Shown: piece after piece, positions 17,325-26,021 of the stretch
How the letters are laid out: each line of letters opens with the position of its first letter
How positions within the stretch are numbered: the stretch's first letter is position 1
NCBI GenBank assembly: GCA_964653655.1
Contig: CAZZHG010000011.1
Coordinates: 1-64,000, forward strand
From: CAZZHG01 sp964653655
GTDB taxonomy: Bacteria > Bdellovibrionota > FAC87 > UBA2466
DNA: 64,000 bases
Direction of reading: 5' to 3'
Program-made: the position numbers and the translations under genes
Notes under the pieces: generated by a model
Databases searched by the model: none
The model's input: only the letters and a program-made list of their open reading frames with translations
What the model was told of the DNA's origin: nothing

Positions 17325-17446
17325 GTCATGGTGAGGAGCGAAGCGACGGAACCATCTTTGGCCAAGGTCATCGCACATTACGGGGAATAGTAGCTTCGAC
17401 TAGGCCAAAGTTCCCTCCGGCCTGCTTCGCAGGGCCTCGGGATGAC
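17325..17446. repeat. Long imperfect inverted repeat (REP/MITE-like)
   Basis: The left arm (17325-17363, beginning GTCATGGTGAGGAGCG and ending CTTTGGCC) pairs imperfectly with the right arm (17403-17446, GGCCAAAG to CCTCGGGATGAC). The element fills the gap between the HupE/UreJ-like gene and the receiver gene, where it could also act as a transcript end. A second copy of the left arm, two mismatches in 39 bases, is at 53214-53252, again just after a stop codon. Such GTCAT-GAGG-GAAGC elements are dispersed repeats in many genomes. Confidence 0.7.
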
Positions 17447-17453
17447 GGTTGGG

Positions 17454-17852
17454 TTACTTGCGGCGGTAGGCGGTTTTCAGCGCTTCGGTAAACGTCGCGA
17501 AGTTGAAGGGCTTCACCACGAACTGGCTGACGCCCAGGTGAATCGCTTCCATCACACGCTCGCGGTCGGCTTCGGCGCTCAGAAGAATGAAGGGGACCTC
17601 GCGGAAGGCGGGCTGCGAACGCAGGTGCTTCAGCAGCGTGAAGCCGTCCATCCGGGGCATTTCGAAATCGGAGAGAATCAGCTCGAAGGGCTTGCCGTCG
17701 TTCTGGGCCTGGCGGATGCGCTCCCACGCCTTCTCGCCGTCCTCGACGACTTCCACGTCCTCGTAACCCATGTCGGTGAAATACTGGTTGATGACCTGCC
17801 GAATGATTTCGGCGTCATCGACGATGAGGATGCGGGTCTTTTTCGGAAACAT
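17454..17852 (-). CDS. Single-domain response regulator (CheY-like)
   Basis: A 132-residue receiver domain with all functional residues. D12 and D13 (ILIVDDAE) bind magnesium, D62 (LSDFEMPRMDG) is the phospho-acceptor, S92 (LLSAEAD) and K114 (VVKPF) complete the switch. There is no output domain, so it should act by protein binding, for example on a motor or kinase. It begins two bases after the CheX-like stop (ATG at 17852, TTG at 17858 as an alternative), so the two are a functional pair. No kinase gene is nearby. Confidence 0.92.
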   Translation of the reverse strand: MFPKKTRILIVDDAEIIRQVINQYFTDMGYEDVEVVEDGEKAWERIRQAQNDGKPFELILSDFEMPRMDGFTLLKHLRSQPAFREVPFILLSAEADRERVMEAIHLGVSQFVVKPFNFATFTEALKTAYRRK

Positions 17853-17854
17853 GC

Positions 17855-18373
17855 TCAAAAGATTTCCACGTCGAAGCGATCGCCCCGCGCGGTCTGAAAC
17901 GGAATGACGACTCCGCCCCGGACCTTATCCGCCCAGATCTGGATGGACTTGCCTTCCAGAACCAGACGCGGAAACACGGCTTCCACTTTATAGCCGCGAT
18001 CGCTCAAAAGTTTTTTGGCCTGAAACCCGACGATGCGCACGAGCTCGGAGGCGGCCGCCATTACCTGGCCGCCGTCCAGCGTGACGTCTTTCTTCTGCAA
18101 CATGCTGCCGACGAGATGGCAGCACGCCTCTTCCGAGAAGCAGAAGGCGACTGAGCAGTCCATGTCCTTGCCGACGATACCGCCGACTACGATGACTTCA
18201 GTGCCCTTCTCCTCACTCGTGAGTTTCGCGACGGGCTCGCCAGCGGAGATCTTCATCGCGCATTGGACGGTGAGCGTGTCCACCGTCGCTTTCACGAACG
18301 CGGCAAGAAACGCCTGCTGATGCTGGGGGGCGGTCACGTGCCCGCCCGCCGTTTTTAGCGGAGTTACCGACAT
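17855..18373 (-). CDS. CheX-like chemotaxis phosphatase homologue
   Basis: A 172-residue protein with the CheX/CheC fold pattern: a central AASELVRIVGFQAKKLL helix, a Gly-rich strand region (VIVVGGIVGKDMDCSVAF) and a C-terminal VVIPFQTARGDRFDVEIF strand pair. The catalytic signature of CheX/CheC (E-x2-N then Pro about 22 residues on) is present only in part. E110 and P135 are there but the Asn position is R113. It may therefore bind rather than dephosphorylate the receiver encoded two bases downstream. The upstream Ig-like gene ends three bases before it, so all three form one operon. Confidence 0.75.
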   Translation of the reverse strand: MSVTPLKTAGGHVTAPQHQQAFLAAFVKATVDTLTVQCAMKISAGEPVAKLTSEEKGTEVIVVGGIVGKDMDCSVAFCFSEEACCHLVGSMLQKKDVTLDGGQVMAAASELVRIVGFQAKKLLSDRGYKVEAVFPRLVLEGKSIQIWADKVRGGVVIPFQTARGDRFDVEIF

Positions 18374-18376
18374 ATC

Positions 18377-19957
18377 CTATTTCTTCTTCTTGTCGCTCGC
18401 GAGCCCGCGCTTCTTCGGCGCCTTCTTGGGCGTTTCGGGGCTCGGTTCTTGGGCCAGGACCGGCTCGTTGCCGGTCTTGGTGTGCGAAATCAGCTTCACG
18501 TTCACTTCCGGCTTCGACATGTGGATGACCACCGTGTGGGGCTCCTCTTCGTTGCCGAGCTTGTCCACCGCACGGTAGACCACCTTGTTTTCCGCCGCGT
18601 TCTCGAGGGGGATACCGCCGGTGGCGAGCTGGGCCTGTCCGTCATTGATGCTGACGTACACGCCTTCGAGGCCGCCGAGGTTATCCTCGCCCTTGAACAT
18701 GAGAACGTTGGGGAACGTGGAGAATACCTTGCCGTCGATGCGGTTGAAGGCCACGCCGGGCACCATGGTGGACCGGGGCGGGGTCATGTCGGAGATGACC
18801 GACACACGTTGCACTTCTTCCTTGTTGCCGACTTTGTCGATGGAACGGAACCAGATGTTGTGAGGGCCGTCTTTGGTGAGCTTCACCGAGTCCTTGTACT
18901 CAGCCCAGCGATCGGACGCGTCGTCCACGCGGTACTGGATGGCGCCGACACCGCTCTCCTCGTCATTCGACGTTAGGTTGAGCTTGAAGTCGCCGCCGAC
19001 GAATTTCACGTTGCCGTAGTCCACGACGCGTCCTTCGAGGGACGCGACCGTCTTCGGGGCGAGATCGTCCGTATTGAAGCGGAACGTCTGCTCTTTCTCG
19101 AGGTTTCCGGCCTGATCGACGGCGTAGAATTTGAGAACGTGCCGGCCGGGGGTCCCGACGCGGAACGGACGGTTGTAGATGAACCGATCCCCGTCGACGG
19201 TGACGGCCACTTCGCGGACCGGAATCAGGGGATTGTCCCAAGCAAAACTGATGAGAGAGCCGACACCGACGTAATTCTCTCCGGCGCGCTCGACCACCGC
19301 GGGATCGATCTTGAGGGCGGTGACCGGGGGCTGGCTGGAGAGAACGTAGGTGAACGACTTAGTCGGCTCGCTGTTGCCGACGTTGTCGATCGCGCGGAAG
19401 TAAACCGTGTGCTTTCCGGGCTCGAGGAAGTTCTGACCGGCGCTATAGAGCGTCCAGTTCTTCTGATCGAGGCTCATCTCGACCGAGCGGATCCCGGCGA
19501 GGCCGTCATAAGAGGTGATGGAAACGCCGCGGGTGTCGGCGAGGTAATGCACGCCGCCCACTTCCCGTACGGTCGCCGGCAGCTGAACCATCGACTCCGG
19601 CGAGCTGGTATCGAGATAGAAATTGAACTCCTTTTGTAGAAGGACCTGGTCGAAAACGTTCACGACCCGGTACTTCAGGGAGTGGCGCCCTTCCGTCCGG
19701 AAGTCCACCGGCCCGGTGAAGGCGACGAAGGGCTCGTCGTCCACGCTTACTTCGACCCGCGCTTTGTTGCGGTCGAGCGTGCCCCGATCCACCGTGAAGG
19801 TCTTCTTGCCGTCGAAGAAGTACCGGCTCTGGGTTTTATCGAAGTAGAAGCCGAACGGATTGTCTTCCGCCGCCGCTTCCTCCGCCCCCTTTGCGCCGGA
19901 CGTAAGTCCGAGAAAGGTCAGAAGGCTCAGAACCAAGAGAACGTCGTATCGTTTCAC
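18377..19957 (-). CDS. Surface protein with Ig-like/OmpL47-type repeats
   Basis: About 526 residues with a signal peptide (YDVLLVLSLLTFLGLTSGAKG) and at least four repeats of an Ig-like beta-sandwich. The repeated core is G-x-H-x-V-x-F/Y-R-A-I/V-D-x-x-G-N, as in GKHTVYFRAIDNVGNSEP, GRHVLKFYAVDQAGNLEK, GPHNIWFRSIDKVGNKEE and KVVYRAVDKLGNEEE. This is the pattern of OmpL47-type domains found in surface and cell-wall-anchored proteins. The C-terminus is Lys-rich (KKAPKKRGLASDKKKK). GTG at 19957 is chosen because AAGGTGG lies just upstream and it matches the signal peptide; it can start at 20002 in the longer reading. It is the first gene of the CheX/receiver operon. Confidence 0.82.
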   Translation of the reverse strand: MKRYDVLLVLSLLTFLGLTSGAKGAEEAAAEDNPFGFYFDKTQSRYFFDGKKTFTVDRGTLDRNKARVEVSVDDEPFVAFTGPVDFRTEGRHSLKYRVVNVFDQVLLQKEFNFYLDTSSPESMVQLPATVREVGGVHYLADTRGVSITSYDGLAGIRSVEMSLDQKNWTLYSAGQNFLEPGKHTVYFRAIDNVGNSEPTKSFTYVLSSQPPVTALKIDPAVVERAGENYVGVGSLISFAWDNPLIPVREVAVTVDGDRFIYNRPFRVGTPGRHVLKFYAVDQAGNLEKEQTFRFNTDDLAPKTVASLEGRVVDYGNVKFVGGDFKLNLTSNDEESGVGAIQYRVDDASDRWAEYKDSVKLTKDGPHNIWFRSIDKVGNKEEVQRVSVISDMTPPRSTMVPGVAFNRIDGKVFSTFPNVLMFKGEDNLGGLEGVYVSINDGQAQLATGGIPLENAAENKVVYRAVDKLGNEEEPHTVVIHMSKPEVNVKLISHTKTGNEPVLAQEPSPETPKKAPKKRGLASDKKKK

Positions 19958-20056
19958 GGAAACCACCTTAAGAGTCAGGCCACGTAAAAAAACGCGGCAC
20001 AAGGGTTGTGGAATGCTCCCGATGGCTTATCGACCTGTTGCGTGAGGAACTTAAGT

Positions 20057-22090
20057 CTATGGGGTGGGGCGGCGTTCCTGACGGTTCGCCGAGGGCCTAC
20101 CCGGGCGATATCCCGAGCGTTTTTGAGGAATGGTATGGACGAAGTCCCCGCGGAAGCGGCGCTCGCTCTTCTCCCGGCGGGCAAGTATGGCTTCGCGGGG
20201 AGCGTTTTCCGGGATCAGGGCGTCACAACCGCTACCTATTAGATCCTCGCGGCCCGCCTCTTCGAGCGCTTTACGGACTTCGAAGTAATTCTCCGGCTTG
20301 AAAAACTGCATGAGCGCCCGCTGCATTTTGCGCTCTCTAAGACCTTTCGCCACCTTTACGGGCTGCTTGGTCATCGGATCGACGCCCGTGTGGAACATGC
20401 AGGTCGCGATGTCGAAGGGCGCCGGGATGAAGTCCTGCACCTGGTCCGGTTTATAGCCGTTTCGTTTCAGAAACAGCGCGAGCTCGATCATCGCGTTGAG
20501 ATCCGAGCCCGGGTGGCTCGCGATGAAGTACGGCACGAGATACTGCTTGGGCTTACCGGCCTTCTCGCTCGCCCTTTTGAAGGCGGTGGCGAAATTCTGA
20601 AAGTCCCCGATGTCGGGCTTTTTCATTTTTTTGAGAACTTCGGGGTCCGTGTGCTCGGGGGCGACTTTCAAAAGACCGCCCACGTGATGCGCGGCCATCT
20701 CTTCCAAATACTCGGGCGACTTCTGCGCGAGATCCATGCGTACGCCGCTCGCGACGAAAACTTTCTTCACGCCGATTTGACGGCGGGTTTCCTTGAGAAG
20801 CTTTACAAGCGGGCCGTGATCGGTGCCGAGCAGTTTGCACACCGTCGGATGCACGCAAGAGAGACGGCGGCACTTCGCTTCCACTTCCGGCTTCGTACAG
20901 CGCATCTCGTACATGTTCGCCGTCGGTCCGCCGACGTCGCTCAGTACGCCCTTGAAGTCCGGATCGGCCGTCAGCTTTTTCACTTCCCGCAAAATAGAAT
21001 CCTGTGAGCGCGACTGGATGGTGCGCCCCTGGTGAGTCGTGATCGAACAGAAGGTGCAGCCGCCGAAACAGCCGCGCATGATCGTGACCGAGTCCTTGAT
21101 CATTTCGTGGGCCGGAATCGTTTCCCGATACGACGGATGCGGCCGTCGCGTGAAGGGCAAATCGTAAACGCGATCCAAATCCGCCTGGGTCATCGGCAAA
21201 TCGGGCGGATTTACGACGACAAGACGATCACCGTGGGCCTGAACGAGCACCGCCGCGTTGAAGGGATTCGTGTGCGTATGAATGAGACGGGTCGCTTCCG
21301 CGAACTCGAGCTTGTCGGCCACCACCGATTCGTAAGAGGGCAGATAAACGTAGCCTTCCGTCTCGTCTCGCTTCGCCGCGCTCAGGGGCCGGAGCGACTC
21401 CGGAATCTGCTCGGCAGGTTTTTGTCCCGCACCGAGAGCGTAAGCGACGCCACGCAAGTCCCGCAGCGCGGAAACCGGCTGGCCCGCCGCGAGCCGGCTC
21501 GCGATTTCCAAAATATTTTTCTCTCCCATGCCGTAGGCGACGAGGTCGGCCTTCGCATCGAGAAGAATGGAGCGCTTCACGGTGTCGCTCCAGTAATCGT
21601 AGTGGGCCATCCGCCTGAGAGAGGCCTCGACTCCACCGGCGATCACCGGCACTCCGGGGAAAGCTTCGCGGGCGCGCTGACAGTACGGAAGCGTCGCCCG
21701 GTCGGGACGAAGCCCGATGCGGCCGCCCGGCGAGTACGCGTCGTCGTTACGGACCTTCTTGTTCGCCGTGTAGTGGTTGATCATCGAATCCATGTTGCCG
21801 GCGCTCACCGCAAAGAAGAGTCGCGGACGGCCGAACTGCCGCCACGGCTCCGCGGATCTCCAATCGGGCTGGCTCAGGATGGCGACCTTGTAGCCGGCCG
21901 ACTCCAGAACGCGGCCGAGCAGCGCCATCGCGAAGCTCGGGTGATCGACGTAGGCGTCGCCGGTGACGAACACGACGTCCACTTCACTCCAGCCTCGCGC
22001 TTCCATTTCCGCGCGGGACATCGGCAGCGGCGGCAGCGTGTACTTCTTCTTCCACGCTTCCGGGCTCAGCTTTTGGGGGGTCGCCTGCAT
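20057..22090 (-). CDS. YgiQ-family radical SAM protein
   Basis: About 677 residues of the YgiQ family of radical SAM enzymes, whose reaction is not established. The cluster-binding motif is MRGCFGGCTFCS (C-x3-C-x2-C), preceded by the family's VVFVTGDAYVDHPSF N-terminal strand and a HPSYRETIPAHEMIKDSV region. The C-terminal half has YLVPYFIASHPGSDLNAMIELALFLK and QDFIPAPFDIATCMFHTGVDP, as in other members. The full length matches the family (650-740). The start is uncertain: ATG at 22090 and at 22111 are both without a clear Shine-Dalgarno. It is divergent from the exported-protein gene at 22251. Confidence 0.93.
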   Translation of the reverse strand: MQATPQKLSPEAWKKKYTLPPLPMSRAEMEARGWSEVDVVFVTGDAYVDHPSFAMALLGRVLESAGYKVAILSQPDWRSAEPWRQFGRPRLFFAVSAGNMDSMINHYTANKKVRNDDAYSPGGRIGLRPDRATLPYCQRAREAFPGVPVIAGGVEASLRRMAHYDYWSDTVKRSILLDAKADLVAYGMGEKNILEIASRLAAGQPVSALRDLRGVAYALGAGQKPAEQIPESLRPLSAAKRDETEGYVYLPSYESVVADKLEFAEATRLIHTHTNPFNAAVLVQAHGDRLVVVNPPDLPMTQADLDRVYDLPFTRRPHPSYRETIPAHEMIKDSVTIMRGCFGGCTFCSITTHQGRTIQSRSQDSILREVKKLTADPDFKGVLSDVGGPTANMYEMRCTKPEVEAKCRRLSCVHPTVCKLLGTDHGPLVKLLKETRRQIGVKKVFVASGVRMDLAQKSPEYLEEMAAHHVGGLLKVAPEHTDPEVLKKMKKPDIGDFQNFATAFKRASEKAGKPKQYLVPYFIASHPGSDLNAMIELALFLKRNGYKPDQVQDFIPAPFDIATCMFHTGVDPMTKQPVKVAKGLRERKMQRALMQFFKPENYFEVRKALEEAGREDLIGSGCDALIPENAPREAILARREKSERRFRGDFVHTIPQKRSGYRPGRPSANRQERRPTP

Positions 22091-22250
22091 AAGGGACCCG
22101 TTAAGTACCATATTTCGCAGGGCTAAGTGTAGGTCCGACTAAAGTGTCATATTCCTTCGGAATACCCAGCAATTAGCTGACAAGTTACGTCCCTCCGGCG
22201 CCTTTTCGTGCCTGGGAAGCCTGGTCCCCCGCTTGCACATAGGGAAGCCC

Positions 22251-22805
22251 GTGAAGGTGCTTTGGACAATTACGGCGTTTCTGGGAATCGGGCTCGCGGC
22301 CATCGCGGAGACCGGCTCTCACGGTCTGACGGGCGGTAAAGCCCGCTCCATTCAAGACCCCGCCACGAGAAGCTTGGGCGATGCGGTGAACGCGTGCCTC
22401 GCGGGCCGTCCGGCGGTTTCGCCGAGCCAGCCCATCTCTTCGCAGCCATCGATTCAACCCATCAGTAATCCGATTTCTTATCTCGTCCCCAAACCGGAAG
22501 CCGGCCCGTTCCTTCGCGAAGACCCGAAAAAGAATCCCGAGTTCCCCGGTGAAGCGGCTTTCGAGAAGTGCTTGAAGGGAATTCCCGCGATCGATTTCTT
22601 TCACTGCCCCCAGGTGCTCAGCTCCTGCCGCGTGGACGTTACGAAGATTGGTAACAAGACGGTTCGTCCCTTCAGCCTCGATGCCGGCAACCCCTGCAAC
22701 GCCGGAACGGAAATCTACGAGATGGCTTGCGGCCGCGGGCTTTCCTTCGACGAAGTCCAGGGCCACGTGAACTGCGGCCCGACCCAGTCCGTTCTCGCGG
22801 AATAA
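22251..22805 (+). CDS. Exported Cys-rich protein of unknown function
   Basis: A 184-residue protein. A signal peptide (VLWTITAFLGIGLAAIAE) precedes a segment TRSLGDAVNACLAGR, then a Pro/Ser-rich linker, and a C-terminal domain with seven cysteines (KCLKG, FHCPQVL, SCRVD, NPCN, MACGRG, VNCGP). The GTG at 22251 fits the AGGGAAG five bases upstream and gives a normal signal peptide. The Ser-Leu-(S/G)-Asp-Ala-(V/I)-Asn-x-Cys-Leu segment recurs in the cytochrome c-like protein at 56692-57210, so the two share an N-terminal module. Function unknown. Confidence 0.68.
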   Translation: MKVLWTITAFLGIGLAAIAETGSHGLTGGKARSIQDPATRSLGDAVNACLAGRPAVSPSQPISSQPSIQPISNPISYLVPKPEAGPFLREDPKKNPEFPGEAAFEKCLKGIPAIDFFHCPQVLSSCRVDVTKIGNKTVRPFSLDAGNPCNAGTEIYEMACGRGLSFDEVQGHVNCGPTQSVLAE

Positions 22806-22949
22806 GAATCCTTTCCCCTGCTGTGAACGAGTTCCTCCGAAAAAATGTGCCACGAACGCCGTATTCCGCCTGTGTGGCGTGGACGAAGACCGTCGGTCCA
22901 CACTACCCTGAATGTTCGCCATTTAGGGCATAGGGGGGGGCCGGCGGAA

Positions 22950-24959
22950 ATGGGTCCAAATCTGTTCTACAGGAGCGCGCTTGCCTTCCTATGCCTTTTT
23001 TGGAGCGGCTCGCTGCGAGCCGAGAGCAATTCCGCGCTCGTGACGTGGACCTTGCACTCCGACAGCCACATCCAAGAGTCTGCAAGACTGAACAAGCAAA
23101 CGATCTTGCGCAACCCCCAGATCTTCGGAACCGTGAAGGCCCAGGAAGAGGTGCCGAGAGACGCCGAGCTGCCGGTCTTCGAAAAACATCTCGACCTCGC
23201 CCTGAGACAGCTGGTGAAAACCGAGAGCCCTCAGCTCGTCATCTCCCTGGGTTCCCACGGTGGCGTGGGGCTTGTGTGCCGAAACGGAGCTTGCGGCAAT
23301 TTTGAGTTGAGCAAAGTCGTCGAGTCCATCGAGCGTCAGGTTCGTCGCCACTCGACCACGGAGAAACCGATTCCGGTCGTCCTCCTCTACAGCGGCTGCC
23401 ATTCGGGGTCGATTATTCCCTCCTTGGAAGAAATGGAGCTACGCAGAGGGTTCCCCTCTTCTCTCACGGTTCTGACCTCGGCCATCGCCAGCCAGCTTTC
23501 TCACGGAAACGAGTTCGAAAACGCCATACAGGCCGCCATAACCCACGACGCCCGCGCGAAAGAAGCGGGGCTGGAGCTTCCAGGAGCGCCTATCGACCGC
23601 GTCGCAAAGCTAATGAGCACCTTCATAGTCTCCGAGTTCGATCAGCCCACGTACTGGAGCTCCCAACAAAAGGAGCGCGGGTGGAAGCCGGATGACTTTG
23701 CGAAAGCCTCGGAAAGCGCGCCCACCGGAGCCGTTCTCTCCTACGAGACCGTACGGTCCTTTGGGAAGCAAGGCCAAGGACCCGGCAGCCTTTCCTCTTT
23801 CGCATCGTCCCTTAGCTGGCTTTACGGAGATCTCGCCGGCATCGCGTTCGCGCTCGATGCAAAGAGGCCGGAAGAACTCCCCGATGCCATCGTCCACTTC
23901 CTCCAACGGAGAAACGTGGACAAGCAGGACCGCGGAGTCATCGTGGCCTGGATCGACACTTTACCACCGGAAAAGCTGGATCGAGCGGCGCTGGATGCCC
24001 GCCTCGCGCAAAGAGGTGTCGATCTCGGGCAATTCGCCGAGGAAAAGGCCGCGGCGCTGCTCCGGGGCGCCCGAAGTTCGGGAACCGTCGAAGTGAGGCC
24101 CGGTCCCTTTCCGACGTTCGAAAAATTCATCCGCGCCGTCCAAGGAGCGATTTCCCGCGAGAAGAGCGCTCCGTCGGCGATCCACCTCGCCCTGGACACC
24201 GCTCCGCCGGATAAGTTGAACGAAGTAGTCATGGGCATCCTGCGAAATCCCGCCACCGACGAGATAGTCGCCCACCTCGTCTCGACGTGGGCCGAGTTTC
24301 TTCCCGCCGACTTGGTTTCCAAAGAGCAGCTCTCCGAATGGCAAAGGGAAACGTTGGCCAAGATGTCTGAAAGAACTCGCGAGATGTATAGGTACCAAAA
24401 GGCGGGCTTTCAGAGTGAAGCCTACTCTGCAGCCAAAGACCCCATGGGACTTCTCGCGCTCTACAGGACCGTGCCGACCCGAATGTCGGACGGGCACGAG
24501 AACTACGCGAGCATCGCCCTGTCCCAAGCGTTTCTCAACCTGATCGTCTCCAACCGCCTCGATTCGCCGGAACACATCCGGGCGATGGAGGAGGTAATGG
24601 CCGAGCGGTCGGGAGGAGACCATTCCACAATGCATTTCTGGGTCAGCTCGAAGCACAAGAGCCTCAACGAAAAGGTCGTCGCCCGCGCGCTCGAACTTGG
24701 TTATGGCGAACGCTTGCTGAACGAGTTCGCGGACCGCCCGGCGGAACAGAATCGAATCATCGAAATCATCACGAACGTGCCCTGGAGCGGCCCTTCCAAG
24801 CGCGACCTGCTTGGGCTGCTAAGCGTGCGAATCCGGGCGGGAGTGACGGGAGCCGCTGATTTGATGAAACGGTGCCTCGATAGTTTCAAAGCAGTCCAGG
24901 GGCATGAGGAGCTGCTGAGTCTGTACTCGCCGCTTGTCGCCCCCGGGAAAAATCCCTGA
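22950..24959 (+). CDS. Secreted caspase-like (C14-type) peptidase
   Basis: A 669-residue exported protein whose first domain has a caspase/metacaspase dyad. The His motif is LVISLGSHGG (H103) and the Cys motif is VVLLYSGCHSGSI (C150), matching the H-G and D-x-C-x-S-G boxes of the family. ATG at 22950 is chosen because it begins the signal peptide (FYRSALAFLCLFWSGSLRAES) and is preceded by GGCGGAA; the earlier ATG at 22845 has neither. The remaining 480 residues are helical and unassigned. Substrate unknown. A secreted caspase-like enzyme is uncommon in this form and could act on prey, competitors or the cell's own envelope. Confidence 0.75.
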   Translation: MGPNLFYRSALAFLCLFWSGSLRAESNSALVTWTLHSDSHIQESARLNKQTILRNPQIFGTVKAQEEVPRDAELPVFEKHLDLALRQLVKTESPQLVISLGSHGGVGLVCRNGACGNFELSKVVESIERQVRRHSTTEKPIPVVLLYSGCHSGSIIPSLEEMELRRGFPSSLTVLTSAIASQLSHGNEFENAIQAAITHDARAKEAGLELPGAPIDRVAKLMSTFIVSEFDQPTYWSSQQKERGWKPDDFAKASESAPTGAVLSYETVRSFGKQGQGPGSLSSFASSLSWLYGDLAGIAFALDAKRPEELPDAIVHFLQRRNVDKQDRGVIVAWIDTLPPEKLDRAALDARLAQRGVDLGQFAEEKAAALLRGARSSGTVEVRPGPFPTFEKFIRAVQGAISREKSAPSAIHLALDTAPPDKLNEVVMGILRNPATDEIVAHLVSTWAEFLPADLVSKEQLSEWQRETLAKMSERTREMYRYQKAGFQSEAYSAAKDPMGLLALYRTVPTRMSDGHENYASIALSQAFLNLIVSNRLDSPEHIRAMEEVMAERSGGDHSTMHFWVSSKHKSLNEKVVARALELGYGERLLNEFADRPAEQNRIIEIITNVPWSGPSKRDLLGLLSVRIRAGVTGAADLMKRCLDSFKAVQGHEELLSLYSPLVAPGKNP

Positions 24960-24997
24960 ATTGACCTTCCCCGTACACGTCATTAGCGTGGGCCCCG

Positions 24998-25990
24998 ATG
25001 CTCAATAATTTTGGCCATTTGCTTCCCGAAGTGATCTTCGACGCCTGCGAAAAGCTGGGCGGCCGCTGCACGGGACGTTTTCTCGCTCTGAACGCGATGG
25101 AAAACCGCGTTTACGACATAGAGATGGAAGATGGCGAAGCCAACCGCATCATCAAGTTCTACCGCCCAGGCCGCTGGGATAAATCGACGATTCAGGCCGA
25201 GCACGACTTCTTGAAGGCTTGCGAGAAAGCCGAAGTGCCGGTCGTGTGCCCGCTCGAAACGAAGGACGGGCAAACCATTCTCGAAATCCAGGGAATCTTC
25301 TATACGCTTTTTCCGAAGCGCCCGGGCCGCCTCGAGCCCGAGCTCAATCAAGATCAGCTGCAGCGTCTCGGCCGTTTTCTCGCCCGCATTCACAACGTCG
25401 GCGCGGAATTCAAAAAAACGACGCGCCTTCGGCTCGACGCCAAAACTTACGGCCGCGACTGCCTCGAATATCTGCTGAAGGAAAATCTTCTCGCGCCGGG
25501 GTTGTCGGCGATTTACCAGAAGTACGTAAACGACATCTGCACGATGGTCGAGCCGATGCTCAGTGGTAAAGAGTACGTGCTCACCCACGGCGACTGCCAC
25601 GCCGGAAACGTTCTGTGGAAGAACGACAGCCCGTACTTCATCGACTTCGATGACATGCTCTACGCGCCCCCGGTCCAGGATTTCTGGATGCTCATCGGCG
25701 GCGACGACGAGATTGCCGGCAAGAACCGCGACGTGCTCATCGACGCCTACACCGAGATCCGGGAATTCGATCATTCGACGATCAAGCTCATCGAGCCGCT
25801 AAGGGCCCTTCGCATGATCTACTTCTCCACCTGGATCGCCCGGCGCCGGGAGGACGGCGCTTTCCAGGCCGCTTTTCCCCATTTCGGGACGGAAAAGTAC
25901 TGGCAGCAGCAGATCGAGCACCTCTCCGGTCAAGTGGAGCGGCTCAAAGAATCCCTCGAAAAAACGACGCAACCCGGCTATTGGAATTAG
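24998..25990 (+). CDS. srkA: Stress response kinase A (SrkA/YihE family)
   Basis: A 330-residue eukaryotic-like/aminoglycoside-phosphotransferase-fold Ser/Thr kinase. The family signatures are FLALNAMENRVYDIEMEDG, the ATP-binding Lys in RIIKFYRPGRW, the catalytic loop in LTHGDCHAGNVLW, and the metal-binding IDFDDM. E. coli SrkA limits death under oxidative or genotoxic stress. The length (330) matches the family. It is followed 31 bases later by the Gfo/Idh/MocA gene on the same strand. Confidence 0.92.
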   Translation: MLNNFGHLLPEVIFDACEKLGGRCTGRFLALNAMENRVYDIEMEDGEANRIIKFYRPGRWDKSTIQAEHDFLKACEKAEVPVVCPLETKDGQTILEIQGIFYTLFPKRPGRLEPELNQDQLQRLGRFLARIHNVGAEFKKTTRLRLDAKTYGRDCLEYLLKENLLAPGLSAIYQKYVNDICTMVEPMLSGKEYVLTHGDCHAGNVLWKNDSPYFIDFDDMLYAPPVQDFWMLIGGDDEIAGKNRDVLIDAYTEIREFDHSTIKLIEPLRALRMIYFSTWIARRREDGAFQAAFPHFGTEKYWQQQIEHLSGQVERLKESLEKTTQPGYWN

Positions 25991-26021
25991 CGGTAAAGTA
26001 CGGCTTAGGAGGTACTAGTCC

